Origin: an uncultured beta proteobacterium
Lineage (GTDB): Bacteria; Pseudomonadota; Gammaproteobacteria; Burkholderiales; SG8-41
Reading direction: 5' to 3'
Assembly: GCA_903885665.1 (NCBI GenBank)
Contig: CAISJL010000064.1
Location: 1-64,000, forward strand
DNA: 64,000 nucleotides
Part shown: one piece after another, positions 35,355 through 44,490 of the stretch
How the letters are laid out: every line of letters begins with the position of its first letter
Position numbering within the stretch: the first letter of the stretch is position 1
The notes under the pieces: generated by a model
Databases searched by the model: none
What the model was told of the DNA's origin: nothing
Seen by the model: the letters and a program-made list of their open reading frames with translations, nothing else
Translations under genes and position numbers: made by a program

Positions 35355-36230
35355 ATGAATCAAATGTTGCAAGAAGATTTACTCGCCTTAGCATCGAATC
35401 GTCAAACCCTGAGTCGGCGCGAGTTTGTGGCCGGCACTATGGCAGCGGGTTTTGCTTTGGCCGTGCAACCGGTTGCCGCCCAGACCATGCTGGTGACTGA
35501 CGCCACAGGTCTGACTGCCGGTATGGTCAGCATTCCCACCAGCGCTGGAGATATTCCCGCTTATAGAGCGCAGCCCGCCAACGGTAGCAGCTTGGCTACG
35601 GTGCTTGTGGTGCAAGAGATTTTTGGCGTGCATGAACATTTGCGTGATGTGTGTCGGCGCTTTGCGAAATTAGGCTATCAGGCAATCTCGCCCGAGATGT
35701 TCTATCGTCAAGGTGATGTCTCAACACTAAAAGACAATAAAGAGATTTTTGATCAGGTCGTGAGTAAAGTATCCGATCAGCAAGTACTGGCTGATTTGGA
35801 TGCTACTGTGGCCTGGGCTGGGCAAAACGGCGGCGATGGCAAGCGCTTAGGGATTACGGGTTTTTGTTGGGGCGGTCGCGTGGTGTGGTTATATGTGGCA
35901 CACAATAAGCATGTGAAAGCGGGTGTGGCTTGGTATGGGCGACTCGCGGGGCCGGTCAGTGCAATGACGCCTAAGCATCCACTCGATGTGGTGGCGCAAA
36001 TTAACGCCCCGGTGCTTGGTTTGTATGGTGGTGCAGATGCCGGTATCCCACTCACATCTGTGGATCAAATGAATGCCGCACTCAAGGCGCAAGCTAAGCC
36101 TTCAGGCATTCATGTTTATCCTGACGCGCCTCACGCATTTCATGCAGACTATCGTCCGAGCTATCGCCGGTCAGAAGCAGAAGATGGCTGGCGGCGAGCG
36201 ACCGAGTGGTTTAAGAAGCATGGTGTTTGA
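35355..36230 (+). CDS. Dienelactone hydrolase family protein, Tat-exported
   Basis: A 291-residue alpha/beta hydrolase. The catalytic triad can be read as Cys in G-F-C-W-G-G-R, Asp in Y-G-G-A-D-A-G and His in A-P-H-A-F-H. A twin-arginine signal S-R-R-E-F-V-A-G-T-M-A-A-G near residue 20 ends in V-A-A-Q, so the enzyme acts in the periplasm. The ATG at 35355 has a strong GGAGGAG site. Substrate unknown; relatives cleave lactone rings such as dienelactone or act as general esterases. Confidence 0.9.
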   Translation: MNQMLQEDLLALASNRQTLSRREFVAGTMAAGFALAVQPVAAQTMLVTDATGLTAGMVSIPTSAGDIPAYRAQPANGSSLATVLVVQEIFGVHEHLRDVCRRFAKLGYQAISPEMFYRQGDVSTLKDNKEIFDQVVSKVSDQQVLADLDATVAWAGQNGGDGKRLGITGFCWGGRVVWLYVAHNKHVKAGVAWYGRLAGPVSAMTPKHPLDVVAQINAPVLGLYGGADAGIPLTSVDQMNAALKAQAKPSGIHVYPDAPHAFHADYRPSYRRSEAEDGWRRATEWFKKHGV

Positions 36231-36280
36231 TTGAGTAGAGTCTGATCAGACTAGAGCTTAATTGATTAGAAACTATGTGC

Positions 36281-36307
36281 CTAGGGCAGCCGTTTGGTTT
36301 GCCCTAG
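36281..36307. terminator. Hairpin between convergent genes, possible bidirectional terminator
   Basis: An 8-bp perfect stem, CTAGGGCA with TGCCCTAG, encloses an 11-base loop. It lies midway between the dienelactone hydrolase gene and the convergent TauE/SafE gene. No clear T-tract follows, so termination is not certain. Confidence 0.4.
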
Positions 36308-36352
36308 CTGATCTAATAGTTTGAATGTATTGAATATATTCAATAGAGTGCT

Positions 36353-37102
36353 TTAGTGACTTGCTCGCATCAGCAAGGATGTCCCAGTCAGAATCAGTAT
36401 GCAACCAATGATGCGAATAATGTGTTCGCGGCTGAGGTTGAGGTGGAGGCGGCTTCCGGTGCGCAAGCCGAGCACCATGAAGGGCAGCAAGGCTACGGCA
36501 GCTAAGACGGAGGCAGGTGAATATAGGCCGGCAATCGCAAACAAAATGATACGTGGCACTGTGGTAAACATAAATAACATGGGCATGGTGGCGCGAATTT
36601 GGTCGGGGTTAGCGCCGCGGCCATTGAGGTAGAACACGTATATTGGCCCTCCAATCCCGAAGGTCGCTGATACCGCACCTGCGCACAGTCCGATTGGAGC
36701 GCTTACCCAGCGCGGCACACGGATGCCTTGGCCGCGAAAAATTAAATAATAGCCGCCAAACACTAATACCAATATACCGAGGCTGCCCATCAATAATTCA
36801 GCGGGGATATAGACAAGGACATAGACGCCACTGAGAGTGCCGATCGCTATGAACGGCAGTAGAGGCAGGATTTCGCTGCGCATACCTTCGAGACGTAACT
36901 GAATGCCCATGCTGAAGGCGGCTACGCATTCAATCATGACCACAAAGGGCACTACAAACTGGATGGGTAAGAAATGCGCGAGTAATGGCATGGTAATCAA
37001 TGTGGAACCGAAGCCGGTCAGGCCATAGACCACATAACCCATAAAGACAATTAAAGGCGCGCACAGCAGAATTTGTGGTTGCAGCAGTTCGGAGATCGGC
37101 AT
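36353..37102 (-). CDS. TauE/SafE (TSUP) family permease
   Basis: A 249-residue membrane protein with about eight hydrophobic helices. Family blocks are G-L-T-G-F-G-S-T-L-I-T-M-P near residues 26-38 and its second-half mirror G-A-V-S-A-T-F-G-I-G-G-P-I-Y near 141-154. It differs clearly from the first TSUP permease in the window, so it is not a recent duplicate. Likely an anion exporter for small sulfur or carboxylate compounds. No linked gene suggests the substrate. Confidence 0.88.
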   Translation of the reverse strand: MPISELLQPQILLCAPLIVFMGYVVYGLTGFGSTLITMPLLAHFLPIQFVVPFVVMIECVAAFSMGIQLRLEGMRSEILPLLPFIAIGTLSGVYVLVYIPAELLMGSLGILVLVFGGYYLIFRGQGIRVPRWVSAPIGLCAGAVSATFGIGGPIYVFYLNGRGANPDQIRATMPMLFMFTTVPRIILFAIAGLYSPASVLAAVALLPFMVLGLRTGSRLHLNLSREHIIRIIGCILILTGTSLLMRASH

Positions 37103-37198
37103 GGTCTCGAGTATAACCAGTACAATACGCCAGTCTCAAGTCAGGCTGGCGTCATCGAGCAGTCTGATTTTGTTTAAGGGTTTAACTAGGAGTCGTGT

Positions 37199-37852
37199 AT
37201 GACCCAATTTATTTTAATTCGCCATGGCGAAACCGTATGGAATACCGAGCGGCGGATGCAAGGTCAGCAGGACAGTCCGTTGACTCCACGCGGGCTATGG
37301 CAGGCCGAGCAATTGGGTTTGCGCTTGCAGCAGGAGTCGATTCATGCCCTCTACGCCAGTGATCTGCCGCGTGCTTATCGCACGGCGCAAGCCATTGCTG
37401 ATGTGACAGGACATGCGATTGTGATGGATGAGCGTTTGCGTGAGCGGCACTTTGGCGTGTTTGAGGGGATGACGTATGCTGACATGGTGACAACCCATCC
37501 GCAGATTTATCAACAGTTTAAGGCGCGCGACCCCAATTACGCTGTGCCCGGTGGTGAGAGCCCGGCAGCTTTTGATCAGCGTATTCGCGCCACCTTGGAG
37601 GAGATTGGCGCGCGTCACCCTGAGCAAACCGTTGCAATTGTCACTCATGGTTTGGTGCTGGATATTGCTTACCGCGTGGCGCAAGGCCTAGATTTGGTTG
37701 CAGAGCGACCCGTGCCTCTAGTGAATGCCAGCTTGAATTGGTTCGACTGGGATGGCGAGCGGTGGCACGCTGGTCGCTGGGGCGACGCTGATCATTTGGG
37801 GCCAGACGGTGTGACTATTCATCAGCCAGGTAGTTTTATGCGGGAGGCTTAA
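37199..37852 (+). CDS. Histidine phosphatase family protein (phosphoglycerate-mutase-like)
   Basis: A 217-residue branch-1 histidine phosphatase. The phosphorylated His is in L-I-R-H-G-E-T-V-W-N at residues 6-15; other site residues are in S-D-L-P-R-A-Y-R-T-A, E-R-H-F-G-V-F-E-G and V-T-H-G-L-V-L. A GGAG site lies before the ATG. It may be a cofactor-dependent phosphoglycerate mutase or a broad phosphatase; the F-E-G motif and length fit the phosphatase subgroup better. Confidence 0.88.
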   Translation: MTQFILIRHGETVWNTERRMQGQQDSPLTPRGLWQAEQLGLRLQQESIHALYASDLPRAYRTAQAIADVTGHAIVMDERLRERHFGVFEGMTYADMVTTHPQIYQQFKARDPNYAVPGGESPAAFDQRIRATLEEIGARHPEQTVAIVTHGLVLDIAYRVAQGLDLVAERPVPLVNASLNWFDWDGERWHAGRWGDADHLGPDGVTIHQPGSFMREA

Positions 37853-37980
37853 TGGCTGAGATGAACTGTCGAGGCAGGTCGTCTGGCGGGGCTGCAAAGG
37901 TCTGGGTGTGCCGTTTAAAAAACCATTTAATATCAGGTAGTTATGAACTCTTATACGGATTGCGCTAACAACGCTTGACG

Positions 37981-38628
37981 ATGAACGCGACTCAATCGAT
38001 TCCCGTGGTGTTGATTCACGGTCTGTGGATGCGCACCTGGTGGCTGGGTGTATTAGCGTGGCGTCTGCGTTGTCGTGGTTTGGTTGTGCATTTATGGCGA
38101 TATCAAAGTTGGCGTGCTCGTTTAGACGATAGTGCTGCACAGTTGGCGGCGTATTGCCAAGAGTTAGGCGTGCCTGCAGTGCATATCGTTGGCCATAGCT
38201 TGGGTGGCTTAGTGGCCGTGACCATGCTTGCCAAACACCCCAGTATTCAGTGCCCGCGATTGGTGATGATCGGCTCACCCTATGGGGGTAGTTGTTCAGC
38301 TCAGGCCTTGATGCAATGGCCGGGTGGGGGTTGGTGTTTGGGGCGCAGTATTCGCGAGTGGCTATCGCAGACTCCGCCGCTACTCCGCAGTCAGACGCAG
38401 CTTGGTGTGATTAGTGGCGTATGGGGCGTTGGTCTAGGCCGTCTGTTGGCGCCGAACTTGAGTCAACCCCATGATGGTGTGGTGAGCTTAGAGGAGACAC
38501 GTGTAGTGGGCGCTCAGGATACGTTTCAGCATGCATCGAGTCATATGAGTTTAATATTTTCAGCACCTGTGGCTCAGCAATGCGCTAATTTTCTAGAGCA
38601 TGGGGTGTTTGCCCCGGTAGTGACTTGA
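37981..38628 (+). CDS. Small alpha/beta hydrolase (lipase-like)
   Basis: A 215-residue alpha/beta hydrolase. The oxyanion loop is V-L-I-H-G-L-W-M-R near residues 10-18 and the nucleophile elbow is G-H-S-L-G-G-L near 73-79, followed by I-G-S-P-Y-G-G-S. A late D-G-V-V and a His in S-S-H-M-S-L complete the likely triad. No signal peptide. The next gene overlaps its stop by 1 bp (TGATG), so the two are translated together. Substrate unknown, perhaps a carboxylic or lipid ester. Confidence 0.8.
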   Translation: MNATQSIPVVLIHGLWMRTWWLGVLAWRLRCRGLVVHLWRYQSWRARLDDSAAQLAAYCQELGVPAVHIVGHSLGGLVAVTMLAKHPSIQCPRLVMIGSPYGGSCSAQALMQWPGGGWCLGRSIREWLSQTPPLLRSQTQLGVISGVWGVGLGRLLAPNLSQPHDGVVSLEETRVVGAQDTFQHASSHMSLIFSAPVAQQCANFLEHGVFAPVVT

Positions 38629-39698
38629 TGCGTGACTGCTTGATCCACGCAATCCGTAGAATAGCCCTAGTGCTAGTGTTTGCTAGTCAATGGGGCTGCG
38701 CTTCCTGGTCTTATTACGGTCAGGCCGTAGTGGGTCAAGCCGAGTTATGGCAACGTCAATCACCGATTGCTACGGTGATGCGCGACCCGCAAACTTCGCC
38801 CGCCTTGCGGGCGCGTCTGCAACAGGCTCAGCAGATTCGGGATTTTGCTGTACGTGAACTCGGTTTGCCAGACAATCAAAGTTATCGGCGTTATGCTGAT
38901 CTAGGTCGACCCTTTGTGGTGTGGACAGTGTTTGCGGCCCCTCCCTTATCCCTAAGCCCGCGCCAGTGGTGTTATCCGATTGCCGGTTGTGTCGGTTACC
39001 GCGGTTTCTTTACGGCGGATAGCGCGCGTGCCTTTGCCGAAGAATTGCGGCAAGCAGGTGATGATGTGTATGTCGCGGGGGTGCCGGCCTATTCAACATT
39101 GGGTTGGTTGGCTGATCCGTTATTAAACACGTTTATTGATTATCCAAAGTCAGAGTTAGCGCGTTTGTTATTCCATGAGCTAGCGCATCAGTTGATTTAC
39201 CTTCGAGATGACTCTGGTTTTAATGAATCGTTTGCGACTGTGGTTGAGACCGTGGGTGTGGCGCGGTGGTTAGCGGATCAAGCCAATCCTCAGCTCGAGG
39301 CGCAAGCGCTAGCGTTGACCCAAGCGCGTCGTCGTTTTCAAGATGAAATGACCAATACCCGCATCCTACTAGAGCAAATTTATACAAGCACCGCAGCTGA
39401 CAGTGAGCAATTAACGCAAAAAGCACAAGTGCTCAAGGCTGTGCAAGAGCGCTATCGCCTTCAACAGGTAGTAGCGGCCAGACCGAATGCCGAGCATTGG
39501 TTTAGACAACCGCTGGGCAACGCGCATTTTGTGGCAGTCACGATGTATCATCAACAAGTCTCGGCCTTCAATGCCTTGCTGGTGAATCACCAAGGGGATT
39601 TGGAACGCTTTTATCAAGCAGTACGCGAGCTCGCCCAATTGCCACTAGGGGAACGTTTGCAGCGCCTCACCGCATTGCGTGAGCAACACCATGAGTAG
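38628..39698 (+). CDS. Putative zinc aminopeptidase lipoprotein (DUF2265/PF10023-like)
   Basis: A 356-residue protein with a zinc-protease motif H-E-L-A-H at about residues 184-188 and a downstream Glu in N-E-S-F-A-T-V-V-E. The N-terminus is hydrophobic and ends in W-G-C-A-S, a possible lipobox, so it may be anchored to the outer or inner membrane. Family blocks such as G-C-V-G-Y-R-G-F-F and F-I-D-Y-P-K-S-E-L-A-R-L-L-F match PF10023. The gene is coupled to the preceding hydrolase, and its last 8 bp overlap hrpA. Peptide substrate unknown. Confidence 0.82.
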   Translation: MRDCLIHAIRRIALVLVFASQWGCASWSYYGQAVVGQAELWQRQSPIATVMRDPQTSPALRARLQQAQQIRDFAVRELGLPDNQSYRRYADLGRPFVVWTVFAAPPLSLSPRQWCYPIAGCVGYRGFFTADSARAFAEELRQAGDDVYVAGVPAYSTLGWLADPLLNTFIDYPKSELARLLFHELAHQLIYLRDDSGFNESFATVVETVGVARWLADQANPQLEAQALALTQARRRFQDEMTNTRILLEQIYTSTAADSEQLTQKAQVLKAVQERYRLQQVVAARPNAEHWFRQPLGNAHFVAVTMYHQQVSAFNALLVNHQGDLERFYQAVRELAQLPLGERLQRLTALREQHHE

Positions 39699-42600
39699 AA
39701 ACTCACGCCCTAGAGCACCGACTCAGCGCAGCGCTCTAGATATCGAACAGCGTCTGCGGAATCGACCGCCGATTGTCTACCCCGATGAACTGCCTGTGGT
39801 GGCGCGGCGCCAAGATATTGCGGAGGCCATTCGGACTCATCCGGTAGTGATCGTGTGTGGTGAGACTGGTTCGGGTAAGACCACGCAGTTGCCCAAAATT
39901 TGTCTGGAGTTGGGGCGGGGTGTGCGAGGCCTGATTGGGCATACGCAACCGCGACGCATAGCAGCGCGCACAGTGGCGGCGCGGATTGCCCAAGAATTAA
40001 ACAGTCCTTTGGGGCAAGCCGTTGGATATAAAGTGCGCTTTGCCGATCAGCTATCGGTGCAGACCTACATTAAGTTGATGACTGATGGGATCTTGTTGGC
40101 AGAGACCCAAGGTGATCCACTGTTACAAGCCTACGACACCTTAATTATTGATGAGGCGCATGAGCGCAGTTTAAATATTGACTTTCTGTTGGGCTACTTG
40201 CAAAGAGTATTAGCTCAGCGCGATGATTTGAAAGTGATTGTCACCTCAGCCACCATTGATGCGAGCCGCTTTGCGCAACACTTCTCGCACCAAGGCAAAC
40301 CTGCGCCCGTGATTGAAGTCTCAGGCCGTACCTATCCAGTGGAGGTTCGCTATCAGCCCTTGGGTGATGATCAGAGTAAAGATAAGGAGAAAGATAAAGA
40401 TAAAGATAAAGAAGAGGACGAGGACGAGGATTTAGAGAGTGCTACGGTAGCAGCAGTGTGTGGTTTGTGGCGCGAGCGTAGTGATGGCGATGTATTGGTG
40501 TTCTTGCCTGGTGAACGTGAGATTCGGGATTTGGCTGAAGCCTTGCGCATTGTGGTGAATCAAGGCTTAACGCTTAAAGGCGCGGAGATTTTGCCACTCT
40601 ACGCTCGGTTATCGTTTGAGCAGCAATCTCGAGTATTTAAATCTAGCGGTGCGCGGCGCATCGTATTAGCCACTAATGTGGCTGAAACATCGCTTACAGT
40701 GCCAGGTATTCGTTATGTGGTCGATGCCGGTCTGGCGCGTGTGAATCGCTATAGTTATCGTAATAAGGTTGAGCAGTTACAAATTGAAAAAATTGCGCGC
40801 GCTTCCGCAGACCAACGCGCAGGACGTTGCGGTCGTCTGGGTGCAGGGATTGCGATTCGTTTATATGCTGAGGCTGATTATTTAGCGCGTCCGCAGTACA
40901 CGGATCCGGAGATACTGCGATCCTCTCTTGCGCATGTGATTTTAAGAATGAAGGCGCTAGGCATAGGTGAGGTAGAGAGCTTCCCATTTCTAGAGGCGCC
41001 AACGCCGCGAATGATAGCCGATGGTTATCAGCTGTTAGCTGAGTTAGGTGCGATTAATAAAGCACAGAAACTGACCGCCGTAGGTTGGCAATTAGCGAAG
41101 TTTCCGATTGACCCGCGGTTAGCGCGGATGATTATTGCGGCTCACAAAGAGTCGTGCTTGGCAGAAGTTTTGGTAATTACCGCAGCGTTGTCGATTCAAG
41201 ATCCGCGAGAGCGCCCCTATGAGCACACCGAAGCGGCTGATCGTGCGCATGCCCAGTTTGCGGAGGATAAGTCTGATTTTTTAAGCTATTTGAAAATATG
41301 GCAATTTTTTAATCAAGCCAATGCCGAGCGCCAATCTCAGCGTCAGTTGTCACAAGTGCTGGCTTCGGCGTTTTTGTCGCAACGCCGCTTGCGGGAGTGG
41401 CGTGATGTGCATTCGCAATTGCAAACGCTGATCGCAGAGATGGATATGACGGTGAATACGCTTGCGGCCAAGCCAGAGCAAATCCATCGCGCACTATTGG
41501 CGGGCTTGTTAGGGAATATTGGGTTAAAAAGTGAAGAAGGTGATTATCTCGGGGCGCGGGGTATTCATTTTATTGTTTTTCCAGGCTCAGGTTTACGCCG
41601 CGCCCAACCCAAGTGGGTGATGGCTGGTGAACTAGTAGAGACTACACGTTTGTATGCGCGGGTTGCTGCGCGGATTGAACCCGAGTGGATAGAGCCATTG
41701 GCGCGCGACTTAGTGGATCGTCATTACTTTGATCCGCACTGGGAGTCTGAACGTGCGATGGTCACCGCGTTTGAGCGAGTCACCCTCTACGGGTTGACGA
41801 TTATCGCTAAACGTCGAGTGCACTTTGGTGCTGTCAATCCACAGCAGGCTCGGGAGATATTTATTCGAAGTGCATTAGTTGCAGGCGACTATAAAACCAG
41901 TGCCGAATTTATTCAATACAATCAGCAATTAATTACAGCGGTTCAAGAGTTAGAGCACAAAGCGCGTAAGCGTGATGTTTTGGTCAGTGATGAAGTAATA
42001 TTTGCCTTCTATGATGCGTTGGTGCCGCAGGATATTGTCAATGGCGCGGGCTTTGAGCGTTGGCGCCGTGAGGTAGAGGCACGTGATGCGGCGCATTTGA
42101 AATTGACGCGTGAGTATTTGATGCTTCATGCCGCCGAAACAATCACAGAGACGCAGTTTCCAGATGTGCTGCGGGTGGGTGAGTTTGATGTACGGCTACG
42201 TTATCGCTTCGATCCAGGTCATGTGCTCGATGGCATTACTGCTACCATCCCCCTCGCCTTGCTGAATAAATTACCGGCAGCCCCACTAGAGTGGTTAGTG
42301 CCTGGGATGATTCGCGATAAAGTGGCCTATGCGTTTAAGTCGCTACCTAAGCAATGGCGTCGTCATCTAACGCCTGGCACAGAACATGTCACACGATTCT
42401 TAGAGACAGAGGGTGCTGCTCACGGATTGCTCAGTGAAGCGATTGCCCGTTATGCATCACGTGCGTCAGCAACGCCACTTGTCCCTGCGCAAGCTGCAGC
42501 GATTGATTATCCATTACATTTGCGTTGCCATTATCAGGTCGTTGATGAAGCAGGTGCAGAGTTGGCGGCAGGACGAGATTTGTATGCTCTGCAGCAGCAG

Positions 42601-43527
42601 TTAGGAGAGGCTGCACAACTCACCTTTAGTGATACGAGTACAGGTCTTGAGCGCCAAAACATTCGCGCTTGGGATTTTGGCGATTTGCCCGAGAGCATAA
42701 CGTTTACCCGTGCTGGTCGTCAGGTCATTGGTTATCCTGCGTTGGTCGATGCAGAAGACAGTGTTGAGATTCGATTATTTGATGTCTTGATCAGCGCTGA
42801 TCAGGCCATGCGTTCAGGGGTATTGCGCTTGATGCGCTTAGCACTAAAAGAACAGATGCGGCAATTAGATAAATCACTCAAAGGTATCGATCAAGCTGCT
42901 TTGCAATTACGGGCCTTGATCAATCCGGATGTATTGCGTGCGGATTTAATTGCAGCGATTTGTGACCGCGCATTCATTGGTGAGGATCCGCTACCCCGTG
43001 AGGCTAAATCGTTTGAAGCGCAAATCAAGCGTGCGCGTACGCGCTTGCCGGCGGTTAGTGAAGCAGCATGCCGAATCGTGAGCAGTGTTGCCGATGTACA
43101 GCATCAACTAGCGCTGGCCTTGGGTGCGGCTACAGGGTCGCTGGCGCGTCCCGCGAATAATATTCGGCAACAATTACAGCATTTAATTTATCCGGGGTTT
43201 CTCACTCAAACACCCTGGCCACAGCTCAGTCATATCACGCGTTATCTGCAGGCGATGCGTATGCGCTTGTCTAAATATCCGGCAAATATCGAGCGCGACG
43301 CCAAGCATACGGCGAGTATTGCGGAAGTATGGAATCGTTATGATATGCGTCGCGACCAGCAAGCGCGTGCTGGCATTGAGGATCCGCGGATGATCGAGTA
43401 TCGCTGGCAGATTGAGGAATTGCGTGTTTCGTTATACGCGCAAGAGCTGCGCACCCCTTATCCGGTATCGTACAAGCGTTTGGATAAGTTGTGGCAGACG
43501 ATGGTGCAGTCGGTGGTAACCAAGTAG
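39691..43527 (+). CDS. hrpA: ATP-dependent RNA helicase HrpA
   Basis: A 1278-residue DEAH-box helicase. Motifs in order: Walker A G-E-T-G-S-G-K-T-T near residue 56, D-E-A-H-E-R-S near 154, the S-A-T of motif III, and Q-R-A-G-R-C-G-R near 374. The C-terminal half contains the OB and DUF3418 regions typical of HrpA. A charged low-complexity insert of Lys/Asp then Glu/Asp repeats lies at about residues 230-247 after S-G-R-T-Y-P-V-E-V-R-Y. HrpA acts on stalled ribosomes and mRNA. The ATG at 39691 is preferred to a GTG 12 bases upstream. Confidence 0.93.
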   Translation: MSRNSRPRAPTQRSALDIEQRLRNRPPIVYPDELPVVARRQDIAEAIRTHPVVIVCGETGSGKTTQLPKICLELGRGVRGLIGHTQPRRIAARTVAARIAQELNSPLGQAVGYKVRFADQLSVQTYIKLMTDGILLAETQGDPLLQAYDTLIIDEAHERSLNIDFLLGYLQRVLAQRDDLKVIVTSATIDASRFAQHFSHQGKPAPVIEVSGRTYPVEVRYQPLGDDQSKDKEKDKDKDKEEDEDEDLESATVAAVCGLWRERSDGDVLVFLPGEREIRDLAEALRIVVNQGLTLKGAEILPLYARLSFEQQSRVFKSSGARRIVLATNVAETSLTVPGIRYVVDAGLARVNRYSYRNKVEQLQIEKIARASADQRAGRCGRLGAGIAIRLYAEADYLARPQYTDPEILRSSLAHVILRMKALGIGEVESFPFLEAPTPRMIADGYQLLAELGAINKAQKLTAVGWQLAKFPIDPRLARMIIAAHKESCLAEVLVITAALSIQDPRERPYEHTEAADRAHAQFAEDKSDFLSYLKIWQFFNQANAERQSQRQLSQVLASAFLSQRRLREWRDVHSQLQTLIAEMDMTVNTLAAKPEQIHRALLAGLLGNIGLKSEEGDYLGARGIHFIVFPGSGLRRAQPKWVMAGELVETTRLYARVAARIEPEWIEPLARDLVDRHYFDPHWESERAMVTAFERVTLYGLTIIAKRRVHFGAVNPQQAREIFIRSALVAGDYKTSAEFIQYNQQLITAVQELEHKARKRDVLVSDEVIFAFYDALVPQDIVNGAGFERWRREVEARDAAHLKLTREYLMLHAAETITETQFPDVLRVGEFDVRLRYRFDPGHVLDGITATIPLALLNKLPAAPLEWLVPGMIRDKVAYAFKSLPKQWRRHLTPGTEHVTRFLETEGAAHGLLSEAIARYASRASATPLVPAQAAAIDYPLHLRCHYQVVDEAGAELAAGRDLYALQQQLGEAAQLTFSDTSTGLERQNIRAWDFGDLPESITFTRAGRQVIGYPALVDAEDSVEIRLFDVLISADQAMRSGVLRLMRLALKEQMRQLDKSLKGIDQAALQLRALINPDVLRADLIAAICDRAFIGEDPLPREAKSFEAQIKRARTRLPAVSEAACRIVSSVADVQHQLALALGAATGSLARPANNIRQQLQHLIYPGFLTQTPWPQLSHITRYLQAMRMRLSKYPANIERDAKHTASIAEVWNRYDMRRDQQARAGIEDPRMIEYRWQIEELRVSLYAQELRTPYPVSYKRLDKLWQTMVQSVVTK
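40378..40431. repeat. In-frame hexanucleotide and triplet repeat within hrpA
   Basis: A run of AAAGAT-type hexamers, then GAG/GAC triplets, encodes Lys-Asp and Glu-Asp repeats. All changes keep the reading frame, so copy-number variation would alter linker length without breaking the helicase. Confidence 0.8.
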
Positions 43528-43578
43528 ACACGACTGCGTGGGCTAGCCGTGTCTGAGGAGTGCTAAGGCTTAAAAACT

Positions 43579-44367
43579 TTAAGTGCTGCGACGTGCAATG
43601 AAGTCCAAAGCGACTGCGGCAGTGCGATCAGGATCAGTGCCGGCTGCGTGATAGCCATCGATCGGTAGAATAGCTAATTCTGAATGGGGTATGGTTTTTT
43701 GCCAACTTTCAAATATGCCACGACCACGGCGTGCAGTATCAGTGCCAATGACTAATACAGGGCATTGGATTTTTTTGATGTCTTCCCGAATATCAATACC
43801 GCTGACCCAGCGCATGTAGGCATATACAGTAGACATTGGGGTGCGACCCATCATGTCAGACCACCAATCAATGCCGGCTTGGGGCATGCTGCTACCCATA
43901 CGCTCGCGTTGTGTGCGTAGTGCCCAACTGCGCACGCCATCTCGTTCCATCTCGGGAATCCAACCGTCAGCATTCGGTGGTGTGACCGGTGAGCAAGATA
44001 CAGTGATCGTGTTCACGAGTTCGGGATGCTGAGCAGCGAGCGATAGCACACTAATGCCCCCACTTTTACCGCCAACCACGTGCACGCGACCATTGCCAAT
44101 CGATTTAATAATAGCAACTAGATCAGCAACATAGCGGGCAGTGTCTAGAGGGTAATCTTTAGGTACTGGGGTGGATTGACCAAACCCGCGTTGATCAATA
44201 CGAATCATGCGGTAGCGTCTGGAAAAGTGGGGCACCCAAGCTCGCCAAGCTTCGGTGCACTCAGTAAAGCCGTGCACAAATAAGACTGTTTCTGGATTGG
44301 TCCAGGCGTCGGTATGATCATCAATAATGTAATTAAGTTTGCAATCAGGTAGATCAAGAGTTGGCAT
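43579..44367 (-). CDS. Alpha/beta hydrolase
   Basis: A 262-residue alpha/beta hydrolase. Motifs: F-V-H-G-F-T-E near residues 30-36, R-I-D-Q-R-G-F-G-Q-S near 56-65, a nucleophile elbow G-G-K-S-G-G near 98-103, an Asp in V-I-G-T-D-T and a catalytic His in D-G-Y-H-A-A-G-T-D. The elbow has Lys before Ser, less common than the usual His or Asn. It lies at the edge of the Bug-receptor region and downstream of one of them (123-bp gap), so it may open or de-esterify a substrate taken up there. Substrate not predictable. Confidence 0.87.
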   Translation of the reverse strand: MPTLDLPDCKLNYIIDDHTDAWTNPETVLFVHGFTECTEAWRAWVPHFSRRYRMIRIDQRGFGQSTPVPKDYPLDTARYVADLVAIIKSIGNGRVHVVGGKSGGISVLSLAAQHPELVNTITVSCSPVTPPNADGWIPEMERDGVRSWALRTQRERMGSSMPQAGIDWWSDMMGRTPMSTVYAYMRWVSGIDIREDIKKIQCPVLVIGTDTARRGRGIFESWQKTIPHSELAILPIDGYHAAGTDPDRTAAVALDFIARRST

Positions 44368-44490
44368 ACAATTCCTTAGGGATTGGTGAGTTTGGTAAGC
44401 GATTGATGAGATTAGTAAGTGATTGATATCTTGAAGAATGAATAGGTAATAGAGAGTAATAAAGTAGATGAATGGTGTGGCAATTTAGTG

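Noticed and set aside
43526..43554. Hairpin AGACACG/CGTGTCT after hrpA as a terminator
   Set aside because: The stem is 7 bp with a 15-base loop, and no T-tract follows in either direction.
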